From: Deinococcus peraridilitoris DSM 19664
Lineage (GTDB): Bacteria > Deinococcota > Deinococci > Deinococcales > Deinococcaceae
Length of the DNA: 64,000 bases
NCBI RefSeq assembly: GCF_000317835.1
Contig: NC_019793.1
Span: 1,674,001-1,738,000, forward strand
Direction of reading: 5' to 3'
Shown: positions 56,994 to 64,000 of the stretch, one piece after another
How positions within the stretch are numbered: the stretch's first letter is position 1
How the letters are laid out: each line of letters begins with the position of its first letter
Translations under genes and position numbers: made by a program
Notes under the pieces: model-generated
Databases searched by the model: none
Told to the model about the DNA's origin: nothing
The model's input: the letters and a program-made list of their open reading frames with translations, nothing else

Positions 56994-57887
56994 GTGCCGG
57001 AACGCCTGCTGAATCTGCTGACTTTTCTTCCTCAATCCGGTGAAGCACTGGCACGGCAGCTTGGTGTGGGGCGCGTGACCGTACACAACCGTGCCCAGAT
57101 GCTGCTGGCCCAGGGGTTTCCCGTCGAGGTGGCCCGCGCCGGGTACGCGCTGGCCAGTGGCACGCCCACGCCGGGGGAACTGCGGCCACGTGGCACCTTT
57201 GGTGGGGCGTACCGCTACCTGGGAACGGTGGGAAGCACCCAAGACGAAATGCGGTCCTGGTCGGACGCGCCTCACGGGGCCGTGGTGCTGGCCGAGCGGC
57301 AGACCGGCGGGCGCGGACGGCGCGGGCGGATCTGGCACAGCCGTGGAGGCGCGCTGACCTTTTCGCTGCTGCTGACCGACGGGCGCTCACTCGCCGATCT
57401 GGCGCTTCTTCCACTGGCCGCCGGAGTCGCCCTGCAGGACGCCTGTGGTGTCGGGGGAGTCAAATGGCCCAACGACCTGCTGGCCCCCGATGGCCGCAAG
57501 CTGGCCGGCGTGCTGCTGGAGGCTGACGTGCGCGGCGAGGAGGTCCGCAGGGCCGTGCTGGGCATCGGCCTGAACGTCCAGGAGGCGCCGCCGGGCGCTG
57601 CCGCGCTGAGTGAGCTGCGTCCGGCACGGCGAGTTGACGTGCTGCGGGACCTGCTGGACAGCCTGGAGCGCTGGCTCACGGCCCCACCTGCCGAGGTGCT
57701 GTCGGCCTGGCGGGCGCGTAACGTCACATTGGGACGCGAGGTGCGCGTCACGACGCTGCAAGGTGAGGTGCACGGCGTCGCCCGCGACCTCGACGACGAC
57801 GGCGCCCTGCTGCTCGACACGGCAGGCGGGAGCGCGCGTATCGCTTCCGGTGATGTCGAGCTGGTTTCCACGCGGTCTGCACCGTAA
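56994..57887 (+). CDS. birA: Biotin-[acetyl-CoA carboxylase] ligase with DNA-binding domain
   Basis: 297 residues. N-terminal winged helix (GEALARQLGVGRVTVHNRAQ) followed by the BPL domain: GSTQDEMRSW, ERQTGGRGRRGRIW (biotinyl-AMP binding), GVKWPNDLLAPDGRKLAGVL and VLGIGLNV. Class II, so it both biotinylates carrier proteins and represses transcription. GTG start at 56994. bioY follows 28 bp later as its likely target. Confidence 0.93.
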   Translation: MPERLLNLLTFLPQSGEALARQLGVGRVTVHNRAQMLLAQGFPVEVARAGYALASGTPTPGELRPRGTFGGAYRYLGTVGSTQDEMRSWSDAPHGAVVLAERQTGGRGRRGRIWHSRGGALTFSLLLTDGRSLADLALLPLAAGVALQDACGVGGVKWPNDLLAPDGRKLAGVLLEADVRGEEVRRAVLGIGLNVQEAPPGAAALSELRPARRVDVLRDLLDSLERWLTAPPAEVLSAWRARNVTLGREVRVTTLQGEVHGVARDLDDDGALLLDTAGGSARIASGDVELVSTRSAP

Positions 57888-57915
57888 GGTGCTGCCCGAA
57901 TCTGAAAGGAGTGTT

Positions 57916-58494
57916 ATGAACAAGACGTTGACCTACCCCACCCTGGCCCAGGCCCTTTCCCCCGAGGCTTCGCTGGCCCGCGACACGCTGCTGGTGCTCG
58001 GCGGCGCGGCCCTGATCGCGCTCTGTGCCCGAATCGAGGTACCGCTGTGGCCCGTTCCGGTCACACTGCAGACGCTGGCAGTCTTGCTGGCGGGCGCCGC
58101 GCTGGGATCACGCCGTGGGCTGCTGGCCGTGCTGGCTTACCTGGGGGCAGGAGCGCTCGGACTGCCAGTTCTGGCGGGCGGAGCGGCTGGCCTGACCAAG
58201 CTGCTGGGCCCGACGGGCGGATATCTGCTGGGATTTGCCGTGGCGGCGTACACGGTGGGCTGGCTGGTCGAGCGTTTCGCCCTGGACCGCCGGGTGCTGG
58301 GAGCTGCCGGCGCAATGCTACTGGGGAACGTGGTGATTTACGCGCTGGGGCTGATGTGGCTGGGCCGGGTGACCGGGCTTTCGGGCCAGGCGCTGCTGAA
58401 CGCAGGCCTGACTCCCTTTTTGCTGGGTGACGCTCTCAAGCTGCTCCTGGCGGCGCTGCTGCTGCCCGGTGTCTGGCGCTGGCTGCGTCGCTGA
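57916..58494 (+). CDS. bioY: Biotin transporter substrate-binding subunit
   Basis: 192 residues, six membrane helices. VPLWPVPVTLQTLAVLLAGA and LGSRRGLLAVLAYLGAGALG are the BioY signature, then GPTGGYLLGFAVAAYTVGWL. S-component of an ECF transporter, or alone. Shine-Dalgarno AAAGGAG. In an operon with birA. Confidence 0.93.
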   Translation: MNKTLTYPTLAQALSPEASLARDTLLVLGGAALIALCARIEVPLWPVPVTLQTLAVLLAGAALGSRRGLLAVLAYLGAGALGLPVLAGGAAGLTKLLGPTGGYLLGFAVAAYTVGWLVERFALDRRVLGAAGAMLLGNVVIYALGLMWLGRVTGLSGQALLNAGLTPFLLGDALKLLLAALLLPGVWRWLRR

Positions 58495-58527
58495 AGTCAG
58501 CAGCTGATACGAACTGGCGTGTATTTC

Positions 58528-58560
58528 GGAGCACCTGAGAACCCCTCAGGTGCTCCTTTC
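58528..58560 (+). terminator. Strong terminator after birA-bioY
   Basis: GGAGCACCTGAG...CTCAGGTGCTCC with a 5-nt loop and TTTC. Confidence 0.88.
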
Positions 58561-58591
58561 TTGCCGCAGCCCGATGGTTGAGTTCACTTAC

Positions 58592-58640
58592 TGTCTTGGG
58601 CAAAACGGACGGCATCAGCCGCCTGCCCGCGTCTTGGGCG
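58592..58640 (+). repeat. Hairpin unit R7, intergenic
   Basis: TGTCTTGGGCAAAACGGACG opening and CAGCCGCCTGCCCGC closing (39 nt), then GTCTTGGGC of a truncated second unit. The only copy in the window not in or near transposase sequence. Confidence 0.75.
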
Positions 58641-58709
58641 TTGACAACTGAGCGAAGCAGTCAACGTACCCTGGGATGAAATCACTCCCGGGCGCCCTGA
58701 ATCGTCAGC

Positions 58710-58755
58710 GTGAAACATGAGGATGGACAGCTTACTGTCCATCCTCATGTTTCAC
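58710..58755. repeat. 46-bp perfect palindrome, 21-bp arms
   Basis: Arms GTGAAACATGAGGATGGACA(G) and its exact complement around CTTA. Lies 26 bp before the first of four DnaA boxes. Confidence 0.92.
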
Positions 58756-58781
58756 TGACACTGGGCCGACAAACCGCCGGG

Positions 58782-58953
58782 TTATCCACAAAGTTATCCA
58801 CAGGGCCCCTCTGGAAATCATCTTCCCGGAGGAGGGATACGTTCCATGGCCACACTGCAAAAAGACCACCTGGCGCGTCTTTTTGGTGTCTTCCCGCAAG
58901 CCTGGTACCGTGAGTCAAAAGTTATCCACAGGGCCACGTTTCACTGTGGATAA
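58782..58953. promoter_or_regulatory. Cluster of four perfect DnaA boxes
   Basis: TTATCCACA at 58782-58790, 58794-58802 and 58922-58930, and TGTGGATAA at 58945-58953. A possible 34-codon leader (start ATG 58846 after GGAGGAGGG) lies between boxes two and three. Could be an origin, a DnaA-titration site or a DnaA-regulated promoter. Confidence 0.85.
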
Positions 58954-58983
58954 CTCGGTCTCGGCGACTCGGATTCTCTCATT

Positions 58984-59619
58984 TTACTCATGATCATTTC
59001 GCGGTCCTGCGGCAGACACGGCCCGTACAAAGGCATATACACGGTCCGGATCCTTGATTCCCGGGGACACTTCAAGGGCACTGACGGCGTCCACTCCAGC
59101 GGCAGGCAAGATCCGGAGCGCCTGTCCGACGTTCTGAGGACCCAGACCACCCGCCAGCCAGGAGCCGGTCGCAAACCTGGTCCGCAAAGCCTGCCAGTCC
59201 AGCGTCATCCCGCTGCCAGGCTGCGCAGCATCGAACAGCAGCTCCAGACCCTCGTGGGGCTGCGGCAGTTCGTCTCCCGGACGCACCACCTGCAGAACGG
59301 GATAGTAGCGCAGCGCCGCCTGCAAGTAAAGGTCGCCCGCCGCACCGCTCACGCCGTGCAACTGCAAGGCGCTGAGACGTGCGACGTCGGCCGTGCGCAG
59401 CACCTCGTCGAGCGCGCCCCCCTCCTCCCCCACCACAAAGACGCCCACCCGTGCCAGCGACGGTCCGACGGCCAGGCTGATACGCCTGGCCGTCGGACCG
59501 TCCACCCGGCGGCGGCTGCGTGCGAAGATCAGGCCGATGGCGTCAGCGCCAGCGTCGCGCGCCAGCAGGGCATCCTTGATGCTGGTGGTGCCACAGATCT
59601 TGATGCGCGTACGACTCAC
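58984..59619 (-). CDS. trpF: Phosphoribosylanthranilate isomerase
   Basis: 211 residues, TIM barrel. [23 protein letters not shown] with the catalytic Cys, [21 protein letters not shown] with the Asp, and [14 protein letters not shown], then [19 protein letters not shown]. Third step of tryptophan synthesis from chorismate. The rest of the trp genes are not here. ATG at 59619. Confidence 0.93.
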   Translation of the reverse strand: MSRTRIKICGTTSIKDALLARDAGADAIGLIFARSRRRVDGPTARRISLAVGPSLARVGVFVVGEEGGALDEVLRTADVARLSALQLHGVSGAAGDLYLQAALRYYPVLQVVRPGDELPQPHEGLELLFDAAQPGSGMTLDWQALRTRFATGSWLAGGLGPQNVGQALRILPAAGVDAVSALEVSPGIKDPDRVYAFVRAVSAAGPRNDHE

Positions 59620-59688
59620 CGCTTCAGGCTATAGCAGTCGCAGCAAAGCACCAAGCGTGTCAGGAAGTACGCATGGGCCACCTCATGA

Positions 59689-59725
59689 TGTGAAGGGCAA
59701 GAACCTGAGGTTCCTGCCCTTCACA
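59689..59725. terminator. Hairpin between trpF and the next leftward gene
   Basis: 17-bp arms with one mismatch (TGTGAAGGGCAAGAACC) and a 3-nt loop. Probably terminates the gene at 59747-60691, though no clear T run follows on that strand. Confidence 0.65.
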
Positions 59726-59746
59726 CCAGTCCTGCCAACAACGGCT

Positions 59747-60691
59747 TCAGGTGCGTCGACCACGCAGTTGTTCGTCGTCGCGGTTCGGGGTGAGGGTCGC
59801 ACCAGCCTGCGGTACGTCATGACCGCGGCCACCGCCGAGGGTGCTGAACAGCAGAATCAGACCGGTGGCCAGCAGCCAGCTCCACGCGCCGGTCGAGGCA
59901 GTACGCCGGGCGACCTGCTCGGCCTGCTGCAAGCTCTGCTCGGCCTGCTGGCGCGTTTCCTGCACACGGCTGCTGATAACCGTGGCGGTTTCGCGCGCCT
60001 CGGGTTCCGAGAGTCCCTGACGCTGCAGACGGGTCACGAGCTGCTCACCCGTCAGGGCCTGCTGGATCGCGTCAAAACGCTGCGGAACGGTTTCGTTCAG
60101 GTTGCTGAGGTTGCTCAGGTCCACCTGACTGACGGCCCGGTTGACCACACCACGCACCACGCCGCTGGCCGCCGCGACCTGCTCGTTGCTCAGTTCCGGT
60201 GACTGCTCGGCGATCAGGGCATTGAGTTCCTGCTCGTCGGTCAGGCCGCTGAGCAGCTGCTGCACCGGGCCGCTCTGGGCCGCGCCTGCCTGATTGGCCG
60301 CACCGGCCGCACTGGACGCCGCCGCCGTCGCACCCTGCGCCAGACCGATGGCGCTGCGAATGCCGCCCATCAGGGCATTGTAGGAAAACAAGGTCAGGCC
60401 GAGCGCCAGCAACATGCCGGTCAGCAGCCCGTTGAAGCGGCCCTGGGCAGGCGTGAGGTAACCCGCCGCACGCGCCGCCGTCAGGCCGGCCAGAAAGGCC
60501 GAAATGGCCAGCGACACCGCCAGCCAGGCAATGGTGCCAATGGCAAGCCCGCGTGCGGTATCGATGGTGGCCGCACCCAGCGCCACACCCAGGGCCGTCA
60601 GCGCCAGCTGCGTCACGATGCCCACCACCAGACCGGCCAGGATGCCCGTCCAGCTGAGACGCTGTAATACTGTTCCCCGTTCAACCAGCAT
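59747..60691 (-). CDS. Membrane protein with helical periplasmic/cytoplasmic insert
   Basis: 314 residues: membrane helices near 14-38, 50-75 and 88-110, an Ala/Gln-rich helical segment (residues ~120-265) and a last helix WSWLLATGLILLFSTLGGG. Function unknown. Same strand as the next two genes; possibly one envelope-stress operon. Confidence 0.75.
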   Translation of the reverse strand: MLVERGTVLQRLSWTGILAGLVVGIVTQLALTALGVALGAATIDTARGLAIGTIAWLAVSLAISAFLAGLTAARAAGYLTPAQGRFNGLLTGMLLALGLTLFSYNALMGGIRSAIGLAQGATAAASSAAGAANQAGAAQSGPVQQLLSGLTDEQELNALIAEQSPELSNEQVAAASGVVRGVVNRAVSQVDLSNLSNLNETVPQRFDAIQQALTGEQLVTRLQRQGLSEPEARETATVISSRVQETRQQAEQSLQQAEQVARRTASTGAWSWLLATGLILLFSTLGGGRGHDVPQAGATLTPNRDDEQLRGRRT

Positions 60692-60744
60692 AAAACCTCC
60701 TTGGGCGAGAAACGCACGGCGCTCGCGTTTCTCCGTCGAGTGCT

Positions 60745-61539
60745 TCAGCCTTTCAGGCTGCGGCCGGTGTCCCGCGGCAGGTCACGGCCAACTGACGCCA
60801 CGTCCTGTGTGGCGATCTTCATGTCCCTGGTGGTGTTCTCGATGCCGCTGGACGCGTCCCGGCCAGCCTGCTGCGCCTGCTGTACGAGCGGCGAGGGGGT
60901 GGCCTCGCGCTCGATCCACACCTGACCCATCAGCTGCGAGGCGCGCTGTCCGGCCTGATGCAGGCGCTCACGCGTGGCCGGACTGTAGTTGCCCACGAAG
61001 TCGAGTACCCGTTCACGCGCCTGCGGGTGGCGGGCCAGGTAGTAACCACCGCCCAGCACTGCCGTCAGCCACCAGGTGCGCCCGCTGCCCCTGCTGCCCG
61101 TATGGCGCACCAGGCGTGACACCCGGGCGTCAAGCTGCCGCAGTTTCCGCTCATGTCGCGCCAACATCCGCACAGCCTGCAGATCGGCGCGCCGCTCGGC
61201 CAGCTCTGCCGTTTTCTGCGCCATACGGGCTTCCCGCAACGCGTCCTTTTTGGCCGAGCGCACACTCTGCAGGCCGTCGCTCAGGAGGCGTTGCCCGCCG
61301 TGCTGCCAGTCTTGCACCGTGCTCGCGCCCTGGCTGATCGCCCCGCTCGCGAGCGACGCCACACTGCCGGCCACGGGTACGGCCGCACTTGCAGCCGTGG
61401 TCACCACACCCTGCAGGTTTCCGGCCAGCGCACCCAAGGCTTCCTGCACGGTCCCGGCCACCGTCCCGGCGGCGCCCTTCACCGTCTGGCGTACGGAGCG
61501 TTGCTCACGTCCGATTTTCAGCTGTTTCAAGTTGATCAT
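60745..61539 (-). CDS. Hypothetical protein with coiled-coil
   Basis: 264 residues. Gly/Ala-rich N-terminus (VAGSVASLASGAISQGAST), basic helical middle (KKDALREARMAQKTAELAER), short hydrophobic stretch TWWLTAVLGGGYYLARHP and helical tail. No known domain. Overlaps the next gene by four bases, so they are cotranscribed. Confidence 0.7.
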   Translation of the reverse strand: MINLKQLKIGREQRSVRQTVKGAAGTVAGTVQEALGALAGNLQGVVTTAASAAVPVAGSVASLASGAISQGASTVQDWQHGGQRLLSDGLQSVRSAKKDALREARMAQKTAELAERRADLQAVRMLARHERKLRQLDARVSRLVRHTGSRGSGRTWWLTAVLGGGYYLARHPQARERVLDFVGNYSPATRERLHQAGQRASQLMGQVWIEREATPSPLVQQAQQAGRDASSGIENTTRDMKIATQDVASVGRDLPRDTGRSLKG

Positions 61540-62078
61540 CTCAAGTCACCTCCCGAATCACCCGTCAAACGCTCACCACTCATACGGCCCCGCCCGGCAC
61601 TGTCGCGCTCGGTGCTGTCTCCCTCGTGACGCCCGATCACGGCGTCCGTCTGGAGGTCCACCTCGTGAACACGCAGGATTTCCCGGCCGAGTTCCACGTT
61701 GAAGCGCTCTTCGTTGGTAACGCCGCGCTTGAAGAGCCGTACTTCCTCGCTCACCACCGGGCGTTTGGTCACCACCGCTTCCTCGCGGTACGTCACGATC
61801 TCGCGGGTCTGGCCTTCCAGCAGCGCCTCGCCGTCGATCGTCACACCGCTCGATCCGGGCGCCACCTCGATCACCAGCGTTTCGGTCAGCAGTTCCACGG
61901 TCAGCGTCTCGGTATGACGCTCCACCATCCGCCGGATCTGTACCCGGCCTGCCACCTCACGGCGTTTCTCGACCAGTGCCCGCTCTTCGAGAAGCTCGAA
62001 ACGGGCGACCTCTTCTACGAGACCGGTGCCCTCGGTCCCCACCTGTCCCTGCACTCCCTGCTCGCGGCGTTCGTTCAC
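61536..62078 (-). CDS. DUF2382/YsnF-domain protein
   Basis: 180 residues. FELLEERALVEKRREVAGRV, then EEVRLFKRGVTNEERFNVEL and IGREIL-like GREILRVHEVDLQT carry the DUF2382 repeats. The family is linked to stress responses together with PRC-barrel proteins. Next to the PRC/DUF2382 gene at 62165. Confidence 0.85.
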   Translation of the reverse strand: MNERREQGVQGQVGTEGTGLVEEVARFELLEERALVEKRREVAGRVQIRRMVERHTETLTVELLTETLVIEVAPGSSGVTIDGEALLEGQTREIVTYREEAVVTKRPVVSEEVRLFKRGVTNEERFNVELGREILRVHEVDLQTDAVIGRHEGDSTERDSAGRGRMSGERLTGDSGGDLR

Positions 62079-62164
62079 ATCAGCCTCCTGAATCTGCTCT
62101 GGCAGTCAGGCAGGGGCGGAAGACACCGCCCCTGCCGTCTCACACCGTTTGTTGCGCCGGGCGC

Positions 62165-63289
62165 TCAGCGGCGGTCGCGGTCAGTCTTGCCGTCAAGGCG
62201 GTCCAGGTCGTCGTTCACCCGACTGCCGCGCTCCTCGACATCACCGGTGCGGTTGACGTCGAGGACTTCACGGCCCACGGTTTCGTTGAAGGTCTGGGTT
62301 TCGGTCTCGGTGCGCTTGCCGATCTCGACTTCCTCGGTGACGTAGGCCTGCTTGCTGACGTCGGCGCGTTCGGCCTCCAGGTCCACCCGCAGGGTCTCGG
62401 AGCCCGATCCCAGCGTGACGTTGCCTTCGACCGGACGGGACTCCGTCACGGGACGGCGTTCGATCACCAGTTCTTCGTGGCTGAGATTGACGCTGACCTG
62501 CTGCTCACGCATTTCAACGTGTTTGCTGACCTCGACGCTGTCGGTCCGGTAGCGTTCCTTGTCGACGACCAGACGCTCTTCGAGCAGCCGCAGCCGGTCG
62601 GGAGTCTTGAACATCCGGTCTTCGGTGTCCTCGTCGCGGTAGTCGTAGCGGCGGCCCATGCTGGCGGTATCCATGCCGGCATTGCCGCTCATGCCCGTAC
62701 GCATGTCGGCATCCATGCGGCTGTCGGTCATGCCGCTGACGCCGCCGGCCGCACGGTCCCCTGACATGGTTGCCGAGGAGGCGGTGTTGTAGCCGATGCC
62801 GGTGGTGCCTTCGTTGCGCAGATCGCCGCCCATCACGCTGAGATCGCGGTCGGTGGTGGTGTCGGAATCGGTGGGGATCATGTCCTGATCCATGTCGTTG
62901 CGGTAGCCGACTTTTCCACCGTAGTCCGCGCCACGCAGCACGCGTTCGTCACTTGTCTGCGCGTCATAGGAGTACTCTTCGCCGTAGCGGTATTCGCGCA
63001 TCTCCTTGACCTGGTCTTTGGTGAGGTTGTCGAGGTACACGGCGTCATCCTCGAGGCGGGCCATGCCGACGGGCAGCAGGACTTCCTTGCTGGTGAACCA
63101 GCCACCGACGTCAATGATCAGGTAGCGCAGGCGGCCGGTGGTGGGCTCGACCATCGCGCCGCGCACGGTGCCGATTTTCTTGCTGTCAGAGCCGTAGACG
63201 GCGTCTCCGGTGGGATCGTAGATGCCCTCGCTGCGAAAATCGTAGTTGCGGTCGCGGGTCAGGTCAGACAAAGGAATCAGTGTCGTCAT
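62165..63289 (-). CDS. PRC-barrel and DUF2382 stress protein
   Basis: 374 residues. N-terminal PRC barrel ([40 protein letters not shown]), an acidic linker, and C-terminal DUF2382 ([57 protein letters not shown]). Start at ATG 63289 after AGGAGG. Divergent from a close paralogue. Confidence 0.92.
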   Translation of the reverse strand: MTTLIPLSDLTRDRNYDFRSEGIYDPTGDAVYGSDSKKIGTVRGAMVEPTTGRLRYLIIDVGGWFTSKEVLLPVGMARLEDDAVYLDNLTKDQVKEMREYRYGEEYSYDAQTSDERVLRGADYGGKVGYRNDMDQDMIPTDSDTTTDRDLSVMGGDLRNEGTTGIGYNTASSATMSGDRAAGGVSGMTDSRMDADMRTGMSGNAGMDTASMGRRYDYRDEDTEDRMFKTPDRLRLLEERLVVDKERYRTDSVEVSKHVEMREQQVSVNLSHEELVIERRPVTESRPVEGNVTLGSGSETLRVDLEAERADVSKQAYVTEEVEIGKRTETETQTFNETVGREVLDVNRTGDVEERGSRVNDDLDRLDGKTDRDRR

Positions 63290-63729
63290 GGTCGTGCCTC
63301 CTCCACAAGGCTGATTCCACAGTAAAAAACGCACGGTCCTCAAGCGTTTGTAGGGTGCTAAGACGCACATACCAAACGTTTTGCGCACAGACAGGTCCCT
63401 CTCACACGGCCAACCGGTCTGATGAAGGGAGTATCACGCTTTTTCAATACAGAGCTGCCCGGCAGAACCACCCCGCAGCACAAAACGCGCTTTCCGCGCA
63501 CCTCGAATCATGACCGCGAACATAAAATTTATGAAGACCGACACCCCGCAATCAAAATCAGACCAACCCATGAAGAGATGTGCAGCCGATGTTTAAGGCA
63601 CTCATCTGATAACACCAGCCTTTCCTGGACCAATTTATTCAACTTTTCTTGGTGGACTTCCCAGAAATGCTGGAAACAAAGCATCAACAATGCAACCGAA
63701 GGCCCCTGGGCCGGAAAGGACCATTCACC
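63290..63729. other. Divergent promoter region of the PRC-barrel pair
   Basis: 440 bp without a gene, AT-richer than its neighbours (TTTTTCAATAC, AAAATTTATGAAG). Presumably holds both promoters; no operator was seen. Confidence 0.5.
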
Positions 63730-64000
63730 ATGGCTCAACTGATTCCACTTTCGGACCTGATGCGTGACCACAACTACGATTTTCGCAGCGAGGGCATCTA
63801 CGATCCCACCGGAGACGCCGTCTATGCCGCCGACGGCGATAAGATCGGCACCGTGCGCGGCGCAATGGTCGAGCCCACCACCGGCCGCCTGCGCTACCTG
63901 ATCGCCGACGTCGGTGGCTGGTTCACCAGCAAGGAAGTCCTGCTGCCCGTCGGCATGGTTCGCCTTGAGGATGACGCCGTGTACCTTGACAACCTCACCA
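63730..64000 (+). CDS. PRC-barrel protein, paralogue (C-terminus outside window)
   Basis: Ninety residues visible, [20 protein letters not shown] onward, almost identical to the N-terminus of the 62165 gene over the PRC barrel. Start ATG 63730 after AAAGGA. Continues past the end. Confidence 0.92.
   Translation, partial: MAQLIPLSDLMRDHNYDFRSEGIYDPTGDAVYAADGDKIGTVRGAMVEPTTGRLRYLIADVGGWFTSKEVLLPVGMVRLEDDAVYLDNLT

Overview
The window looks like a Deinococcus-type genome (class Deinococci). This is inferred from gene content: two divergent PRC-barrel/DUF2382 stress proteins, a UvrA2-class excinuclease next to DNA polymerase IV, DUF305 copper-associated proteins, a GH52 xylosidase, and many small IS elements in GC-rich DNA. 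No rRNA gene and no intact tRNA gene is present, so the assignment is not proven.

Layout. Positions 1-53,100 are a mosaic accessory region. It opens with an AlbA_2/ATP-binding protein cut by the window edge and two poorly known genes, then two adjacent tRNA 3'-end remnants with terminators and AAGGCACG repeats (2.76-3.2 kb), which look like integration scars. An IS630 element has inserted in the target duplication of an IS5 element (3.24-5.52 kb). azlCD, an amine oxidase and a decaying copper cluster follow (8.7-15.2 kb: secreted DUF305, two-component pair, four-helix copper-storage protein, IS4-interrupted membrane DUF305, His-rich membrane protein, deleted P-type ATPase). Next come hydrolases and oxidoreductases, a third tRNA remnant (18.2 kb), two broken signalling genes (GAF-GGDEF-EAL and an IS4-split MHYT histidine kinase), IS3 and IS6 elements, cupins with a TetR regulator and a perfect operator, DinB polymerase, UvrA2, an HD protein, and small metabolic enzymes.

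Positions 53,100-64,000 look like stable chromosome: a solute-binding protein behind a perfect 20-bp palindrome, GH52 beta-xylosidase, birA-bioY (biotin), a cluster of four perfect DnaA boxes beside a 21-bp-arm palindrome, trpF, and a block of envelope/stress proteins ending in two divergent PRC-barrel paralogues.

The most unusual signal is a family of 36-46-nt hairpin units, usually opening TCTTGGGCAGA and closing GCCCGC, inserted in transposase genes of three unrelated families (IS5, IS3, IS6). The empty sites can be reconstructed, two IS5 copies carry the unit at the same codon position with different but self-complementary stems, and one unit is nested in another. This looks like a small mobile palindrome living in transposase genes. 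Several single-base frameshifts in otherwise healthy genes could be real decay or sequencing error; the sequence alone cannot decide.
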